A stretch of DNA of 64,000 bases from JAXGXJ01 sp963816155. Its GTDB lineage: Bacteria > Actinomycetota > Thermoleophilia > RBG-16-64-13. The translations under genes and the position numbers were made by a program. Location of the stretch: contig CAWFJE010000010.1 of the NCBI GenBank assembly GCA_963816155.1, positions 620,001 to 684,000 of the forward strand, in the 5' to 3' direction. Below are positions 48,247 to 57,160 of this stretch, piece by piece. A model generated the notes under the pieces. It searched no databases, had not been told where the DNA came from, and saw only the letters and a list, made by a program, of their open reading frames with translations. Position 1 is the stretch's first letter; every line of letters starts with the position of its first letter.

Positions 48247-48878
48247 AATGCGTAACCCACAGGCTGGGAGAAGGTAACGAGCTGGTCGGACCGCAGTCGC
48301 ATAGCCTCCGAGAGCGCCGGTCGGTCGAAGAGAGCGCGAACCACCGTCGCCAGGTCGGCCGCGGCGCAGTAGAGATAGACGTTCTCGGCGATGACTCCGG
48401 AATCGGCCCAGGGGAAGACGCTTCTGTCCCAGTCGCTCGCGTCGTCCATGCGGGCAAGGTGGGCAACATAGATGAGGATCACGGGTACGTCGAGCACGAA
48501 GGGCTGTTCATCGTGGGCAGTGAAACGACGGACATCCTCGGCCAAGACACCCAACAACTGATGATCGGCCGCGTCGTACAGGTAGAGACCCGTCTCCAGC
48601 GCCACGTATACGTCTATCTCCTGCCAGTTGTGCGCCGCCGGCGCAGCATGACACCCTTTCGTATGGATGCCGGTACCAGCGTACTCCCGGGTTAGACCGA
48701 ACGCCGCCCACAGCACACCGGAGAGATCCTCCAGGGAGAGAGGAATCAGGCTGTATTCCCGGGTCGAATGCCGTTGGGCGATCGCTTCTGTGAGTGACTT
48801 GCCCCCGGTCACGAGAGGCTGAGGAAGCTTGATGGTTCCCGGCAGCGCCGCGCCCGCGCCCACTGTCTGCATGATCAC
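48243..48878 (-). CDS. Nitroreductase family protein (SagB/ThcOx-like)
   Basis: A 211-residue FMN-dependent domain. RHSTREYSLIPLSLEDLSGVL is the FMN-binding start of the family, CHAAPAAHNWQEIDVYVAL and GVIAENVYLYCAAADLATVV are later conserved parts. It is the first gene of the leftward hyu operon. The role may be dehydrogenation of a heterocyclic substrate; this is inference. Confidence 0.85.
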   Translation of the reverse strand: MIMQTVGAGAALPGTIKLPQPLVTGGKSLTEAIAQRHSTREYSLIPLSLEDLSGVLWAAFGLTREYAGTGIHTKGCHAAPAAHNWQEIDVYVALETGLYLYDAADHQLLGVLAEDVRRFTAHDEQPFVLDVPVILIYVAHLARMDDASDWDRSVFPWADSGVIAENVYLYCAAADLATVVRALFDRPALSEAMRLRSDQLVTFSQPVGYAL

Positions 48879-48920
48879 CTCCAGCGTTTCGGCCCACGCC
48901 TCGTCCGGAAGACTCAGCGT

Positions 48921-48938
48921 GGTTAATTCTTATTAACC
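48921..48938. promoter_or_regulatory. Candidate TetR operator in a divergent promoter
   Basis: GGTTAATTCTTATTAACC has 6-base perfect arms with a 6-base AT-rich spacer, midway between the divergent nitroreductase-hyu operon and tetR. It is the expected site for autoregulation and operon control. Confidence 0.6.
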
Positions 48939-48981
48939 TAACCTACAGACCCCCCCGAGTCAAGGGCTGTATCATGGCCGC

Positions 48982-49575
48982 ATGCGCAAGAGCCGGGAAG
49001 AGAGACGAGGGGAGATCGTGGTCGCTGCCCTCAAGACCGTGGGTGAGTACGGGGTCGAAGGAGCCACGATGGCACGCATCGCCGGTGCGGTCGGCATCTC
49101 CGCGCCCGCGCTCTACAAGCACTTCTCTGGTCGGGCCGAGATACTCGAGGCCGCGATGGACCTCCTGCTCGAGCGTGTCGTCTCCTGGCTCGACTCCTCC
49201 GACAACCCCGACGCCCTGGAGCGATTGCGCGAGTTGGGCATGAGGCACTCGTCGACGATCGCCTCAGACTACGAGGGCGTGGTCGCGCCCCTTTTCGAGT
49301 TCGCGGCGGCCGGACCTCGCCACCACCTCAGTGCACAGTTAGCCCAGAGACAGCGCGCGGCTCTGCAGCGCTTCGTGGCCATGATCGAGGAAGGGCAGGC
49401 TCAAGGAACCATTCGACGCGACATCGACGTGGAAGTGACAGCCTGGACCCTCATGGGCCTCACCTGGATGGAGAACCTGGCGACGCTCGAAGGACTGGAG
49501 GAGTTCGTCGCCGGCGGCGTTTCCACCCGAATGCTCGAACGCACGCTGGCCGACATCGCCGCCGACGGCGTCTGA
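48982..49575 (+). CDS. TetR family regulator of the hyu operon
   Basis: A 197-residue repressor. The N-terminal HTH GVEGATMARIAGAVGISAPALYKHFSGRAEIL (split about 26-57) is canonical. The C-terminal domain is helical (TetR_C type). It is divergent from the nitroreductase-hyuA-hyuB-FAD oxidoreductase operon, with an inverted repeat between them, so it probably represses that operon until a substrate binds. Confidence 0.9.
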   Translation: MRKSREERRGEIVVAALKTVGEYGVEGATMARIAGAVGISAPALYKHFSGRAEILEAAMDLLLERVVSWLDSSDNPDALERLRELGMRHSSTIASDYEGVVAPLFEFAAAGPRHHLSAQLAQRQRAALQRFVAMIEEGQAQGTIRRDIDVEVTAWTLMGLTWMENLATLEGLEEFVAGGVSTRMLERTLADIAADGV

Positions 49576-49614
49576 CGGCGCGCCGACCCCGGCGACGCCC
49601 GGCGCCCGAGGCGC

Positions 49615-51075
49615 TCACCCCGGCAGTCTCACCCCCTGCGCCCGCAGGTTCGTCTGCAACTCTTTGTAGTCCACGTGGCGCGGCTCTACGCCTTCCCTGA
49701 CCGCCAGCGCCGCGGCCGTGCCCGCGGCCTGACCGTAGGCGATGCAGTGCGGGATGATGTTGAACCACTGGTTCACGCTCGCCTTGGAGGAGAAGGCGCG
49801 ACAGGCGACAAGTAGCCCGTCGGTCTTGAGCGGCACCAGACAACGGTAGGGGATACAGATGGCGGGATGCTTGGCCGATATCTCGCCGGTGTCGTTGTTG
49901 GCCAAGACCACGATGGTGTCGTCGTGGACCTCGTCCGACACCATGTCGTCATTGGTGAGGATGTACTCCCCGATAACGCGCCGCCCCCCCTGCGTCCCCA
50001 ACTGAGGTGCCGCCTGCATGATGAAGCACTTCTCGCAGCCGGGCACGTTCATGCGCAGGAACTCGTAGGTGGTGACCGCCCTCTTTCGGCCCAGCATGTC
50101 CCAGCGCGTGAGCTCTTCCACGTCCATGGCGTCGGACGCCACATCCTTCACATACATGGGATGGAACCAGAGCACGCCCTCCTGGTTGGGCAGGAGGCCC
50201 TTGAAGTAGAAGGAGTGGCCGCCCGCTGCCGTCAGGTCGTCCATGAGACCGGTGAACTTGTCCGGATGCGATCTGCGGAAGTCGTCGAGCCGATTCATGT
50301 CCACATTGGCGATCCAGAAGCTGAAGGCGAGCGCGGTGCGGAAGTTGCTCTGCAGCTCGTCGTCGAACTCCGCGCCGGCGCCCACAAAGATATCCCCATC
50401 TCCCGTCGAGTCGATGACCACCTTGGCCAGGATCGCCTGCCGTCCCGACTTGCTCTCGAAGTAGACGCCCTTGGCCGCGCTCCCCTCCATGATGGGACGG
50501 GTGCCCCACGAATGGAGCAGCAGGTCGACGCCGGCCTCCATCACCATGTCGTTGAGCTCGGCCTTGAGCACTTCGGGATCCACGACGGCAGTGTAGAGCA
50601 GCCTCTCCCGCCCGCCGAGATTGGGATCCTTGCGCACGTAGAACCAGCCCAAGTTGGCGTCGTGGTAGTACTCGATCACCTTGGCATCGCTGGTACCGAA
50701 GTCTTCCTGGTTGGGGCAGAAGGCGGCGTTCTTGGCCTTCATGCGGTCGATGATCTCCTGATTGAGCCCGAAGATGTGCTGCTTGCCGCTGATGTCGCTG
50801 AGATTGGGGATGATGTTGACCAAGCCGCCGGAGGCCATCCCACCCAGATGGCCGTAACGCTCGATGAGGACCGTCTTCGCTCCCGACCGGGCTGCGGATA
50901 TGGCCGAGGCGAACCCGCCGGGACCGCCGCCCACGACGACCACGTCGGCCTCTCGTATGACCTCGATCTCACGCGCCGGTTCGAGGATCGTCTTGTGCGG
51001 GGACGCCCCGTGGGGTGACGCGCCGCGCGGAAATGCCCTGTGCGGAAGTGCCTCGTGCGAAGACTGCGCTGTCAT
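49615..51075 (-). CDS. FAD-dependent oxidoreductase (FAD_oxidored type)
   Basis: A 486-residue flavoenzyme. GGGPGGFASAISAARSGAKT and VLIERYGHLGGMASGG form the FAD site, DSTGDGDIFVGAGAEF is the second motif, and ACRAFSSKASVNQWFNIIPHC is near the C-terminus. ATG 51075 is chosen for its AAGGTGG site; the residues before the FAD motif include repeats of PHGASPH. It is related to the gene at 42784. Confidence 0.87.
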   Translation of the reverse strand: MTAQSSHEALPHRAFPRGASPHGASPHKTILEPAREIEVIREADVVVVGGGPGGFASAISAARSGAKTVLIERYGHLGGMASGGLVNIIPNLSDISGKQHIFGLNQEIIDRMKAKNAAFCPNQEDFGTSDAKVIEYYHDANLGWFYVRKDPNLGGRERLLYTAVVDPEVLKAELNDMVMEAGVDLLLHSWGTRPIMEGSAAKGVYFESKSGRQAILAKVVIDSTGDGDIFVGAGAEFDDELQSNFRTALAFSFWIANVDMNRLDDFRRSHPDKFTGLMDDLTAAGGHSFYFKGLLPNQEGVLWFHPMYVKDVASDAMDVEELTRWDMLGRKRAVTTYEFLRMNVPGCEKCFIMQAAPQLGTQGGRRVIGEYILTNDDMVSDEVHDDTIVVLANNDTGEISAKHPAICIPYRCLVPLKTDGLLVACRAFSSKASVNQWFNIIPHCIAYGQAAGTAAALAVREGVEPRHVDYKELQTNLRAQGVRLPG

Positions 51076-51284
51076 GCGACCACCTTGTCCGGAGGGATTG
51101 TTGGCCACCGTCCCCGTGCTGGCACCATTGCGTAGGTACCAGTGCCCCAGGGCCCGAATACGGGGCGTTATGGACGAACTGTCCGGCATCGGGGCGGGTA
51201 AGTCAAGGCTGAGGACAGGGCTACAGACTCGAGGTGGAAACAGTCCTGTCACCCGCGGAGGCCAACCGCAGTGCAGCCAGGCCG

Positions 51285-51689
51285 TCAACGGGGGTGGATC
51301 AACTCGACTACCAGCGTCATCCCCTTGACATCGACCACTCTTGCTCTATCGCCTCGCCTCGCGGAATGGCCGCCGCCTCGGAACTCGGCTTTCCACAGCT
51401 CACCGCGCACCCGCACATACCCGACCGGGTCCAGGCTCTGGACCAAAGTAGCCTCTGCTCCTATCAGCGCCCTCAAGGGTGAGTTGTCATCGAAGCCATA
51501 GGACCGCCACACCTTGGGAAAAAGGGCGATGTCCTTGATGGCCAGCAGTACCAGAACCGTAACGGAGAGCCAGACGGGAAGACCCACCAAGTCACCGAGC
51601 ACGAACAGGGCTACCGCTATCAGAGCCAGCTCTGTCATGTGGATAAGGGCGTACTTGATGACTATCTTTGAGTTCAGCAAAGCCTCCAT
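51285..51689 (-). CDS. NfeD-like membrane protein
   Basis: A 134-residue protein. Two N-terminal helices (about 12-32 and 37-55) are followed by a C-terminal OB-fold domain of NfeD type (ALIGAEATLVQSLDPVGYVRVRGE, ARVVDVKGMTLVVEL). NfeD proteins act with membrane proteases or flotillins; no partner is adjacent. Confidence 0.82.
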   Translation of the reverse strand: MEALLNSKIVIKYALIHMTELALIAVALFVLGDLVGLPVWLSVTVLVLLAIKDIALFPKVWRSYGFDDNSPLRALIGAEATLVQSLDPVGYVRVRGELWKAEFRGGGHSARRGDRARVVDVKGMTLVVELIHPR

Positions 51690-51773
51690 CGATGAATGCC
51701 TTCGACCGTATGAGGCACGTGCTTCTCGGTCCGCGTCAGGGCCAAGTGGAGCAGTCGCCCCCTTGGATGCTCC

Positions 51774-52388
51774 CTACTCCGCAGCGCCGAACCGCAGGGA
51801 CTCCGTGACGGCCTCAAAGTCGGGCAGGACGTTCTCATCGAAGTCCCACACCCCATCGCGGCCCGCGAGCACGTACACAGATCCGTCGTACTCGATCCAC
51901 ACGTCCTGATGCTTGTAGTAGGGCTCTCCGTTGGGAAGTTCGTACGTCTGGACCAACGCCGACAGCCCGTCCACCACGGTGGTCCCACTGGTGACGTTGC
52001 GAAGTGAAGTCCCCCACTCGTCCGCCAGCGTCACGTAGGCCTCGTCGAACGCGTTCTGCAAGGCCCTGCCCGAAGACAGGTCGAGCCTGATCAACTCCAC
52101 CCGGGGATACGAGTCACCTCGATCCAACGCGAGGAGCGCAGTGGAGTCGATCAAGCGTCCCAAAGGCCAGCGCATGGTCTCTTGGGCAGCGACCGACTTC
52201 CACCCGTCGGGCCAATCCAGCGAGACTTCCTCCCCCTCCCAACGTCCGCCGGCTGCTTCCGTGGCGGCAACCACTGAAGACTGCGTGGTGGACTCGTCGG
52301 TCGAAGGTGTTCCGCACGCGGCAAACACAAGGCTCCCGGCAACGACCATCAGCGCAAGAGCAACGCTCAGGGTGGTTCTAGCCCGCAT
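51774..52388 (-). CDS. Lipoprotein of unknown function
   Basis: A 204-residue exported protein. The lipobox is VFAAC (Cys25). A short Thr/Ser spacer leads to a domain of about 160 residues (VSLDWPDGWKSVAAQETMRW, ALLALDRGDSYPRVELI, ETYELPNGEPYYKHQDVW-like segment) resembling PsbP/DcrB-type lipoproteins. Function is unknown. Confidence 0.7.
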   Translation of the reverse strand: MRARTTLSVALALMVVAGSLVFAACGTPSTDESTTQSSVVAATEAAGGRWEGEEVSLDWPDGWKSVAAQETMRWPLGRLIDSTALLALDRGDSYPRVELIRLDLSSGRALQNAFDEAYVTLADEWGTSLRNVTSGTTVVDGLSALVQTYELPNGEPYYKHQDVWIEYDGSVYVLAGRDGVWDFDENVLPDFEAVTESLRFGAAE

Positions 52389-52649
52389 CGGCTGCGCACC
52401 GCCTTCTCAGATTCGTGGGAATGACCGGCACCGGATCGCTCGCGACCTTCATTGTAGGCCACGCCCGAGCGGAGTGACAGGCCCAGGCCCTCTCGACCTG
52501 CCTGTGCTCAGAAATATGGGCCCTGCGGCATGTGGGCCCTCCGCCTTTCGAGAGCCCGGCCCCGACGCTCCTCCGCTTCCCCACTTGAAGCGCGCCTCCT
52601 GGCCGCGATACGGTAGGAGGGTCGATGCCCAGGCGGCTTGGAGGTGAAC

Positions 52650-54359
52650 ATGCGACGCGCGTGCTTGTTTCTTCCGCTCCTTATCACCCCAATCCTCATC
52701 CTGCTTCTCGCCCTGGCGCTGGGGCTGAGCGCGTGCACCGGCACTTCGAGCGACGATACCGTGGCCGGCGGCGCTGCGGCCGGTGGCGCTGCGCCCGAGA
52801 GCAGTGTCCCCACCGACCAATCAGAGCAGGCGACCACGTCCTCGGACACCCTGGCGGCGGAGGTCGATCCCCTCGAATGGCCCATGGCGGGCCCCACGGT
52901 CATCGACGTGCCCAGCGAAGAGGTGGCCAGCGCCATCATCTCGGCGCAGGGCGGCGTGATCGAGTATGGACCGATCAAGCTGGAGATTCCCGCCGGCGCA
53001 CTCGGGGCCGACACCACTATCTCCATCACCCGTCTGAGCGCCTCCTTCCATGATGAGCCCGGCGAGGGAGGTGGCTCCGAGAGCGTTTCAGTCCTGCCCG
53101 TCAGCTCTGTCTACGACTTCGGCCCGGCCGGGACCCGCTTCGACAAACCGGTGACCATGACCCTCCCCTACGATCCAGGCATGGGACCGGGCGGGGCCGA
53201 TCCCCAGAACATAGGTATCGCTTATTTCGACGGGGAGCGCTGGGCCATCGCCGGGGGCACGGCCGACCCGGCCACAAGGACCGTGAGCGTGCAGGTCAAG
53301 GCCTTCGAAGGTCTCAGCGTGAGAGCCGTCCTCAGCGCGACAGGTCCGTTCGGTCTGGCGCTGGGAACGGCGGTGGAATACATCCGCGGCCCGGATTCCA
53401 CCGTCTCGGACCCGGTGCTCGATGGGAACGCCAAGGACTGGGTGACCCCGAACGACCCGGTCGTGAAGGAGCAGGCGGCCAAGATGGTGATCCAAGACCT
53501 CCACAGCAAGCAGATCATGGCTCTGGACGATCCTGGCGTGGCCGCCTGGCTGGACAACATGGCCAAGACCAAAGACAGCAGACCGGCGTTCGTCTACCAG
53601 AACCCTGATGGGACCGTCACGATGGGCGCCTACAACGACAAGGACGGCTCCAACTGGCAGACGCCGGCTCACTACTTCGGCACGGGCACGGCCGCCGACG
53701 GGCCGGTGAGCGGCGATTGCACCGATGGCACCAATGCGGTCGTCAGCGTGCTTAAGGTCAGGGGTATTTCGGCCAAGGGGGTCTACGGGCACAAGAACGG
53801 GGGTGACCCCAAGGCGCCGTGCCACGCCTGGGCGGAGGTGGTGGTCGGGGGCAAGGTTTATCGGGTCGAGGACCACTACCTCTATACCCCGGAGAAGGAC
53901 AAGTGGCACTACGATGAGTACAAGCACATCACAGACCCGGCCGACCCCTACTACCAGTCCATGTGGGACGATGCGGGGCAGGCTCCCTATGATCCAGACT
54001 GGTGGGGCATCGCCCAATTCGCCGGCACCTACAAGGGCGTCTACACTGACCCCAATTGGGGCGATATCCCGTGGGAGCTCTCCGTAGATGCCAAAGGCAA
54101 CGCACACGGCCGCTGCGACTGGAGCGGCGCCGGCAAGGGCAATAAACTCACCGTGGAGGTCCACTGGTCCTTCACCGGGCAAGTCTCGAAGGATGGCAAG
54201 CTCTCAGGCGAAGGCACGGCCGAAGCCTCGGTCACGAACCTCGGTCAGACCAATACGGTATCCCGCGCTTCCACAATCGTCGGAAGTATCTCCGACGGGG
54301 CTTTCACCGGCACCAACACTGCAGACGCCACAGTCGCGCTCACCGCTAAGCGTCAGTAG
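52650..54359 (+). CDS. Lipoprotein with ZU5-like and transglutaminase-like domains
   Basis: A 569-residue lipoprotein. The signal peptide ends in LSACTG (Cys29), and ATG 52650 has GGAGGTG upstream. A ZU5-like beta domain follows (GGVIEYGPIKLEIPAGALGA, about 105-210). A transglutaminase-like core comes next, with a Cys (GDCTDGTN, about 357), a His (CHAWAEVVV, about 392) and an Asp (VEDHYLY, about 409) in papain-like order. The last 130 residues are a beta-rich domain (AGTYKGVYTDPNWG onward). It may cut or cross-link surface proteins; this is inference from the triad. Confidence 0.72.
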   Translation: MRRACLFLPLLITPILILLLALALGLSACTGTSSDDTVAGGAAAGGAAPESSVPTDQSEQATTSSDTLAAEVDPLEWPMAGPTVIDVPSEEVASAIISAQGGVIEYGPIKLEIPAGALGADTTISITRLSASFHDEPGEGGGSESVSVLPVSSVYDFGPAGTRFDKPVTMTLPYDPGMGPGGADPQNIGIAYFDGERWAIAGGTADPATRTVSVQVKAFEGLSVRAVLSATGPFGLALGTAVEYIRGPDSTVSDPVLDGNAKDWVTPNDPVVKEQAAKMVIQDLHSKQIMALDDPGVAAWLDNMAKTKDSRPAFVYQNPDGTVTMGAYNDKDGSNWQTPAHYFGTGTAADGPVSGDCTDGTNAVVSVLKVRGISAKGVYGHKNGGDPKAPCHAWAEVVVGGKVYRVEDHYLYTPEKDKWHYDEYKHITDPADPYYQSMWDDAGQAPYDPDWWGIAQFAGTYKGVYTDPNWGDIPWELSVDAKGNAHGRCDWSGAGKGNKLTVEVHWSFTGQVSKDGKLSGEGTAEASVTNLGQTNTVSRASTIVGSISDGAFTGTNTADATVALTAKRQ

Positions 54360-54496
54360 ACCGCGAGGAAGCACCGCTGAAGCACGGCCGAGTACGGCCG
54401 CGGCACTGCCACCTCTATCTCTTCAAGTCCGACTCAAGCCGCGCCTCCCCCATCCCGATATTCTTCACAGGACCCTTCGCCGACGAGAGGACGAAC

Positions 54497-55417
54497 GTGA
54501 CGACCAAGACGAGGAGGCAAAGGGAAAACGGCATCAAGGATGTGCGCCAAGGCCTAGTCTTCTTCGCCCTTCTCCTCGGTCTACTCCTCTGGTACCGGAC
54601 ATCCAGCTTCGCCGTCGGTTTCGCCGTCTTCCTCGTGGCCCTCGTAGCCGTGGAGGTCCTCCTCCTCCTTCCCGGTGGCATACGCAGGCACCGACTCCAG
54701 ACTTCCGACTATCAGCGGGTGCTGACCATGGACGGGGAGGAGTTCGAGGAATACCTCGAGGCTCTGTTCGTCGCCAGGGGCTACCAGGTGACTCCCACCT
54801 CCAGCGGTTCCGATTTGGGCGCCGACCTCCTCATCGAGAAGAACGGTCGCAAGACGGCGGTGCAGGCAAAGCATCGGGTACAACGGGACGTGGGCATCAT
54901 CGCGGTACAGGAGATCAACGCTGCCCGCGCCTACTACCGCGCGAAGGACGCGCTGGTGGTGACCGTTGGCTCCTTCACCAAACAGGCTATCGAACTCGCT
55001 AAGGCGGGTCAGGTGGAATTGTGGGATGGGGCCCGTTTGGAGCAGGAAGTGCTCGCCCGACGAAGCCAGCCCGGCTCGACGCCGTGGGTGGCTCTCTTCC
55101 GGCGCTTGAGACTTCCGGTGGCCGCCGCGACATGGGCCACGCTGATGAAGCAGACGCGCGCCGGCCTGTCGGCTCGGGTCGCGAGGTCGGTAGCGGCGGC
55201 GACATCGGCAGGGGCCACGAAACCGGCTCGGACCGCGAGGCCGGCGACGGACACAGAAGCGGCTCCGGTCGCGAGGCCGGCAACGGCCGCTGTGTCCCCC
55301 CCCACGTGCCCCCGGTGTGGCTCAGCTATGGTCGAACAGCGTTCCGCGCGCGGCGGATTCTGGGGATGCTCACGGTTTCCGGAGTGCCCGGGCAGTCGCA
55401 GTATGGAACGAACGTGA
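54497..55417 (+). CDS. Membrane-anchored Mrr-like restriction endonuclease with zinc ribbon
   Basis: A 306-residue protein. Two N-terminal helices (about 20-60) are followed by a PD-(D/E)xK nuclease core (GEEFEEYLEALFVARGYQV, then GSDLGADLLI and AVQAKH, giving the D...QxK signature). An Ala/Arg-rich linker (about 215-268) leads to a topoisomerase-type zinc ribbon (CPRCGSAMVEQ, WGCSRFPECPG). No methylase is nearby, so classic restriction is unlikely; DNA repair or defence at the membrane is possible. Confidence 0.82.
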   Translation: MTTKTRRQRENGIKDVRQGLVFFALLLGLLLWYRTSSFAVGFAVFLVALVAVEVLLLLPGGIRRHRLQTSDYQRVLTMDGEEFEEYLEALFVARGYQVTPTSSGSDLGADLLIEKNGRKTAVQAKHRVQRDVGIIAVQEINAARAYYRAKDALVVTVGSFTKQAIELAKAGQVELWDGARLEQEVLARRSQPGSTPWVALFRRLRLPVAAATWATLMKQTRAGLSARVARSVAAATSAGATKPARTARPATDTEAAPVARPATAAVSPPTCPRCGSAMVEQRSARGGFWGCSRFPECPGSRSMERT

Positions 55418-55468
55418 TCCTGAGCCCTCACCGCGAGTGAATGCGGTCGGCGCCGAGAGGCTGTCGCC

Positions 55469-56197
55469 TCAGACCAGCGCGATCACCCTCGCCGGCCCGG
55501 AATCGGCCTTCAACATCACGGGAAGGGCCATTATGTAGCACCGCTTGCCCGTCACCTCGTCGATCTGGCCGCCAAGGTTCTCGATGAGCAGGATCTCGTT
55601 CTCTATGAGGCAGACTCGATGCAGAGGATGGTCCCAATGGTCCTCCTCGCTGCCCGGTTCCACGCAGATCGTGTCCAGACCGACCATCTTGATCTTCTTG
55701 CCCAGCAGAAACCGCTCCGCGGCGACCCCGTCGATGCCGGGGTGCAGGGTGCCGTACTCCTTGGTCCCGAACTGCTTGTGCCGGCCCGTGTTGATGATGA
55801 GGATGTCGCCCTCCTCGATCTGGGGCTCCGCCCTCTCCAGATCCTCCCCCGTGATGGCCGCGCAGTCCTCCAGATGCCTGAAGTCGAGCACCACGCCGGT
55901 TCCCATGAAGGCCTCGAGGGGGAACTCGTCGATCCTCTTCCCCTGTTTGTTGAAGTGCCAGGTCCCGTCGACATGCGTCCCGGTGTGGGTCGTTATTTGC
56001 ACGTCGTGATAGATGGGCCATCCCGGGGCCGGTCCCCTGCCTCCACCACACATGGTCGGCATGCCCTCGGGCGAGTCGTGCCGTTCGACAAGTGTACGCG
56101 CTCCTGCCGCCTCCTCCGCCGGATGCATCTGCATATCGGTGTAGGTCAGGACGCTCAGGTCATATACCTTGTCGAAGTGGATGCTGTTCAGTGTCAT
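55469..56197 (-). CDS. Cyclase family protein (kynurenine formamidase-like)
   Basis: A 242-residue metal-dependent hydrolase. The family motif HTGTHVDGTWHF (HxGTHxDxxxHF) is intact, and DILIINTGRHKQ and DTICVEPGSEEDHWDHPLHR follow. Members hydrolyse formyl-kynurenine or cyclic amides or imides. It is a single gene convergent with the Mrr-like nuclease gene. Confidence 0.88.
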   Translation of the reverse strand: MTLNSIHFDKVYDLSVLTYTDMQMHPAEEAAGARTLVERHDSPEGMPTMCGGGRGPAPGWPIYHDVQITTHTGTHVDGTWHFNKQGKRIDEFPLEAFMGTGVVLDFRHLEDCAAITGEDLERAEPQIEEGDILIINTGRHKQFGTKEYGTLHPGIDGVAAERFLLGKKIKMVGLDTICVEPGSEEDHWDHPLHRVCLIENEILLIENLGGQIDEVTGKRCYIMALPVMLKADSGPARVIALV

Positions 56198-56365
56198 TGC
56201 ACACTCCCCTGACTAGCCCCTCAGGCTACGTAGCGACCTCTATCATCCTACAACGCCGGTCACGCAGACAGAACCCCCGACCGGCCACGCCCGAGGGCGC
56301 AGACGCGAGCGCGAGAGACGAGAGGAGATCCAGCCACGGGACTGACCGCGAGAATGGGGACTCCC

Positions 56366-56629
56366 CTACTCCAGCCCGGCCTCCCTCAGCGCGCCGATCA
56401 GGCCCTCCCTGGTCGGGCACAGTCCGATGAAGCGCACCAAGTCGCCCACGATGATGGCCGGAGCGGAGGACAGCTTGAGTTCCTCGTAGCGCTCGCCTCG
56501 CCCCTCGTGATACACGACGGCCATTTGGTCCCCGTACTGCTCCGCCACATCGGCGATGAGCCGTCGCACAGCCACGCCGCCGGAACAGGCCGGCACCGAC
56601 AGGAAGACCTCCACCCTTATCGGATCCAC
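56366..56629 (-). CDS. Thioredoxin-like small protein, CSGG active site
   Basis: An 87-residue thioredoxin-fold protein and the last gene of the ArsR/DGC operon. The active-site region is VPACSGG: the second cysteine of CxxC is lost. The cis-proline loop SSAPAIIVGD is kept. It overlaps the upstream paralogue by 13 bases. A single-cysteine form may act by mixed disulfides rather than dithiol exchange. Confidence 0.78.
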   Translation of the reverse strand: MDPIRVEVFLSVPACSGGVAVRRLIADVAEQYGDQMAVVYHEGRGERYEELKLSSAPAIIVGDLVRFIGLCPTREGLIGALREAGLE

Positions 56630-56892
56630 AGTCCACCCTCCCGGAGCGCGTTGTTCATGGTGCCTTCGTCTGGAGCCGTTCCCTCGATCTTGATAACGCC
56701 GTTTATCACCACGGCCGGCACGCAGGAGAGGTCGTACTCCCCGTACTTCTCGAGCGCGTCCCGACCCACGTATTTCTTCACCGTCAGCTCTTCCGCCGTG
56801 TACTTCTGCGCGTACCGGTCTCCCATCGCGAGGATGGCCACGCAGCCGGGGCAGGGCGGATCTCCACTGAACACTTCCATGAGCACAGGCAC
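56617..56892 (-). CDS. Thioredoxin-like small protein, CPGC active site
   Basis: A 91-residue thioredoxin-fold protein with PPCPGCVAI as the active site and LSCVPAVVINGV as the cis-Pro loop, which carries an extra Cys. It is similar to the small disulfide proteins often found beside ArsR and arsenical permease genes. It follows its paralogue with a 1-base gap. Confidence 0.85.
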   Translation of the reverse strand: MPVLMEVFSGDPPCPGCVAILAMGDRYAQKYTAEELTVKKYVGRDALEKYGEYDLSCVPAVVINGVIKIEGTAPDEGTMNNALREGGLWIR

Positions 56893-56893
56893 G

Positions 56894-57160
56894 TCACCCT
56901 CCTAGTTCTGATCGAAAGATACCTTCGAGTTCGTCCGCCCTGGGGACCCTCCCCTGAGAGACCACCTTGCCGTTGATGACCACCGCCGGTGTCATCGTGA
57001 ACCCCGCTGCCGACCCTTCGAGCGAATGCGCGGCGAGCTTGGTGACAGTCACCTGGCCCGGGAACCTCGCCGCCGCCTTGTTGGCCTCTTCCTGCACCCT
57101 CTTGCAGCTCGCGCAGGGCGGCTCGCTGCCAAATATCCTGACCTCGATCAAACCCTCCAC
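56894..57160 (-). CDS. Thioredoxin-like small protein, CASC active site
   Basis: An 88-residue thioredoxin-fold protein with EPPCASCKRVQEEA as the active site and FTMTPAVVINGKVVSQG as the cis-Pro loop. It is the first of three paralogues, overlapping the arsR end by 13 bases. The role is disulfide exchange with a partner, probably the DGC proteins of the operon (inference). Confidence 0.87.
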   Translation of the reverse strand: MEGLIEVRIFGSEPPCASCKRVQEEANKAAARFPGQVTVTKLAAHSLEGSAAGFTMTPAVVINGKVVSQGRVPRADELEGIFRSELGG

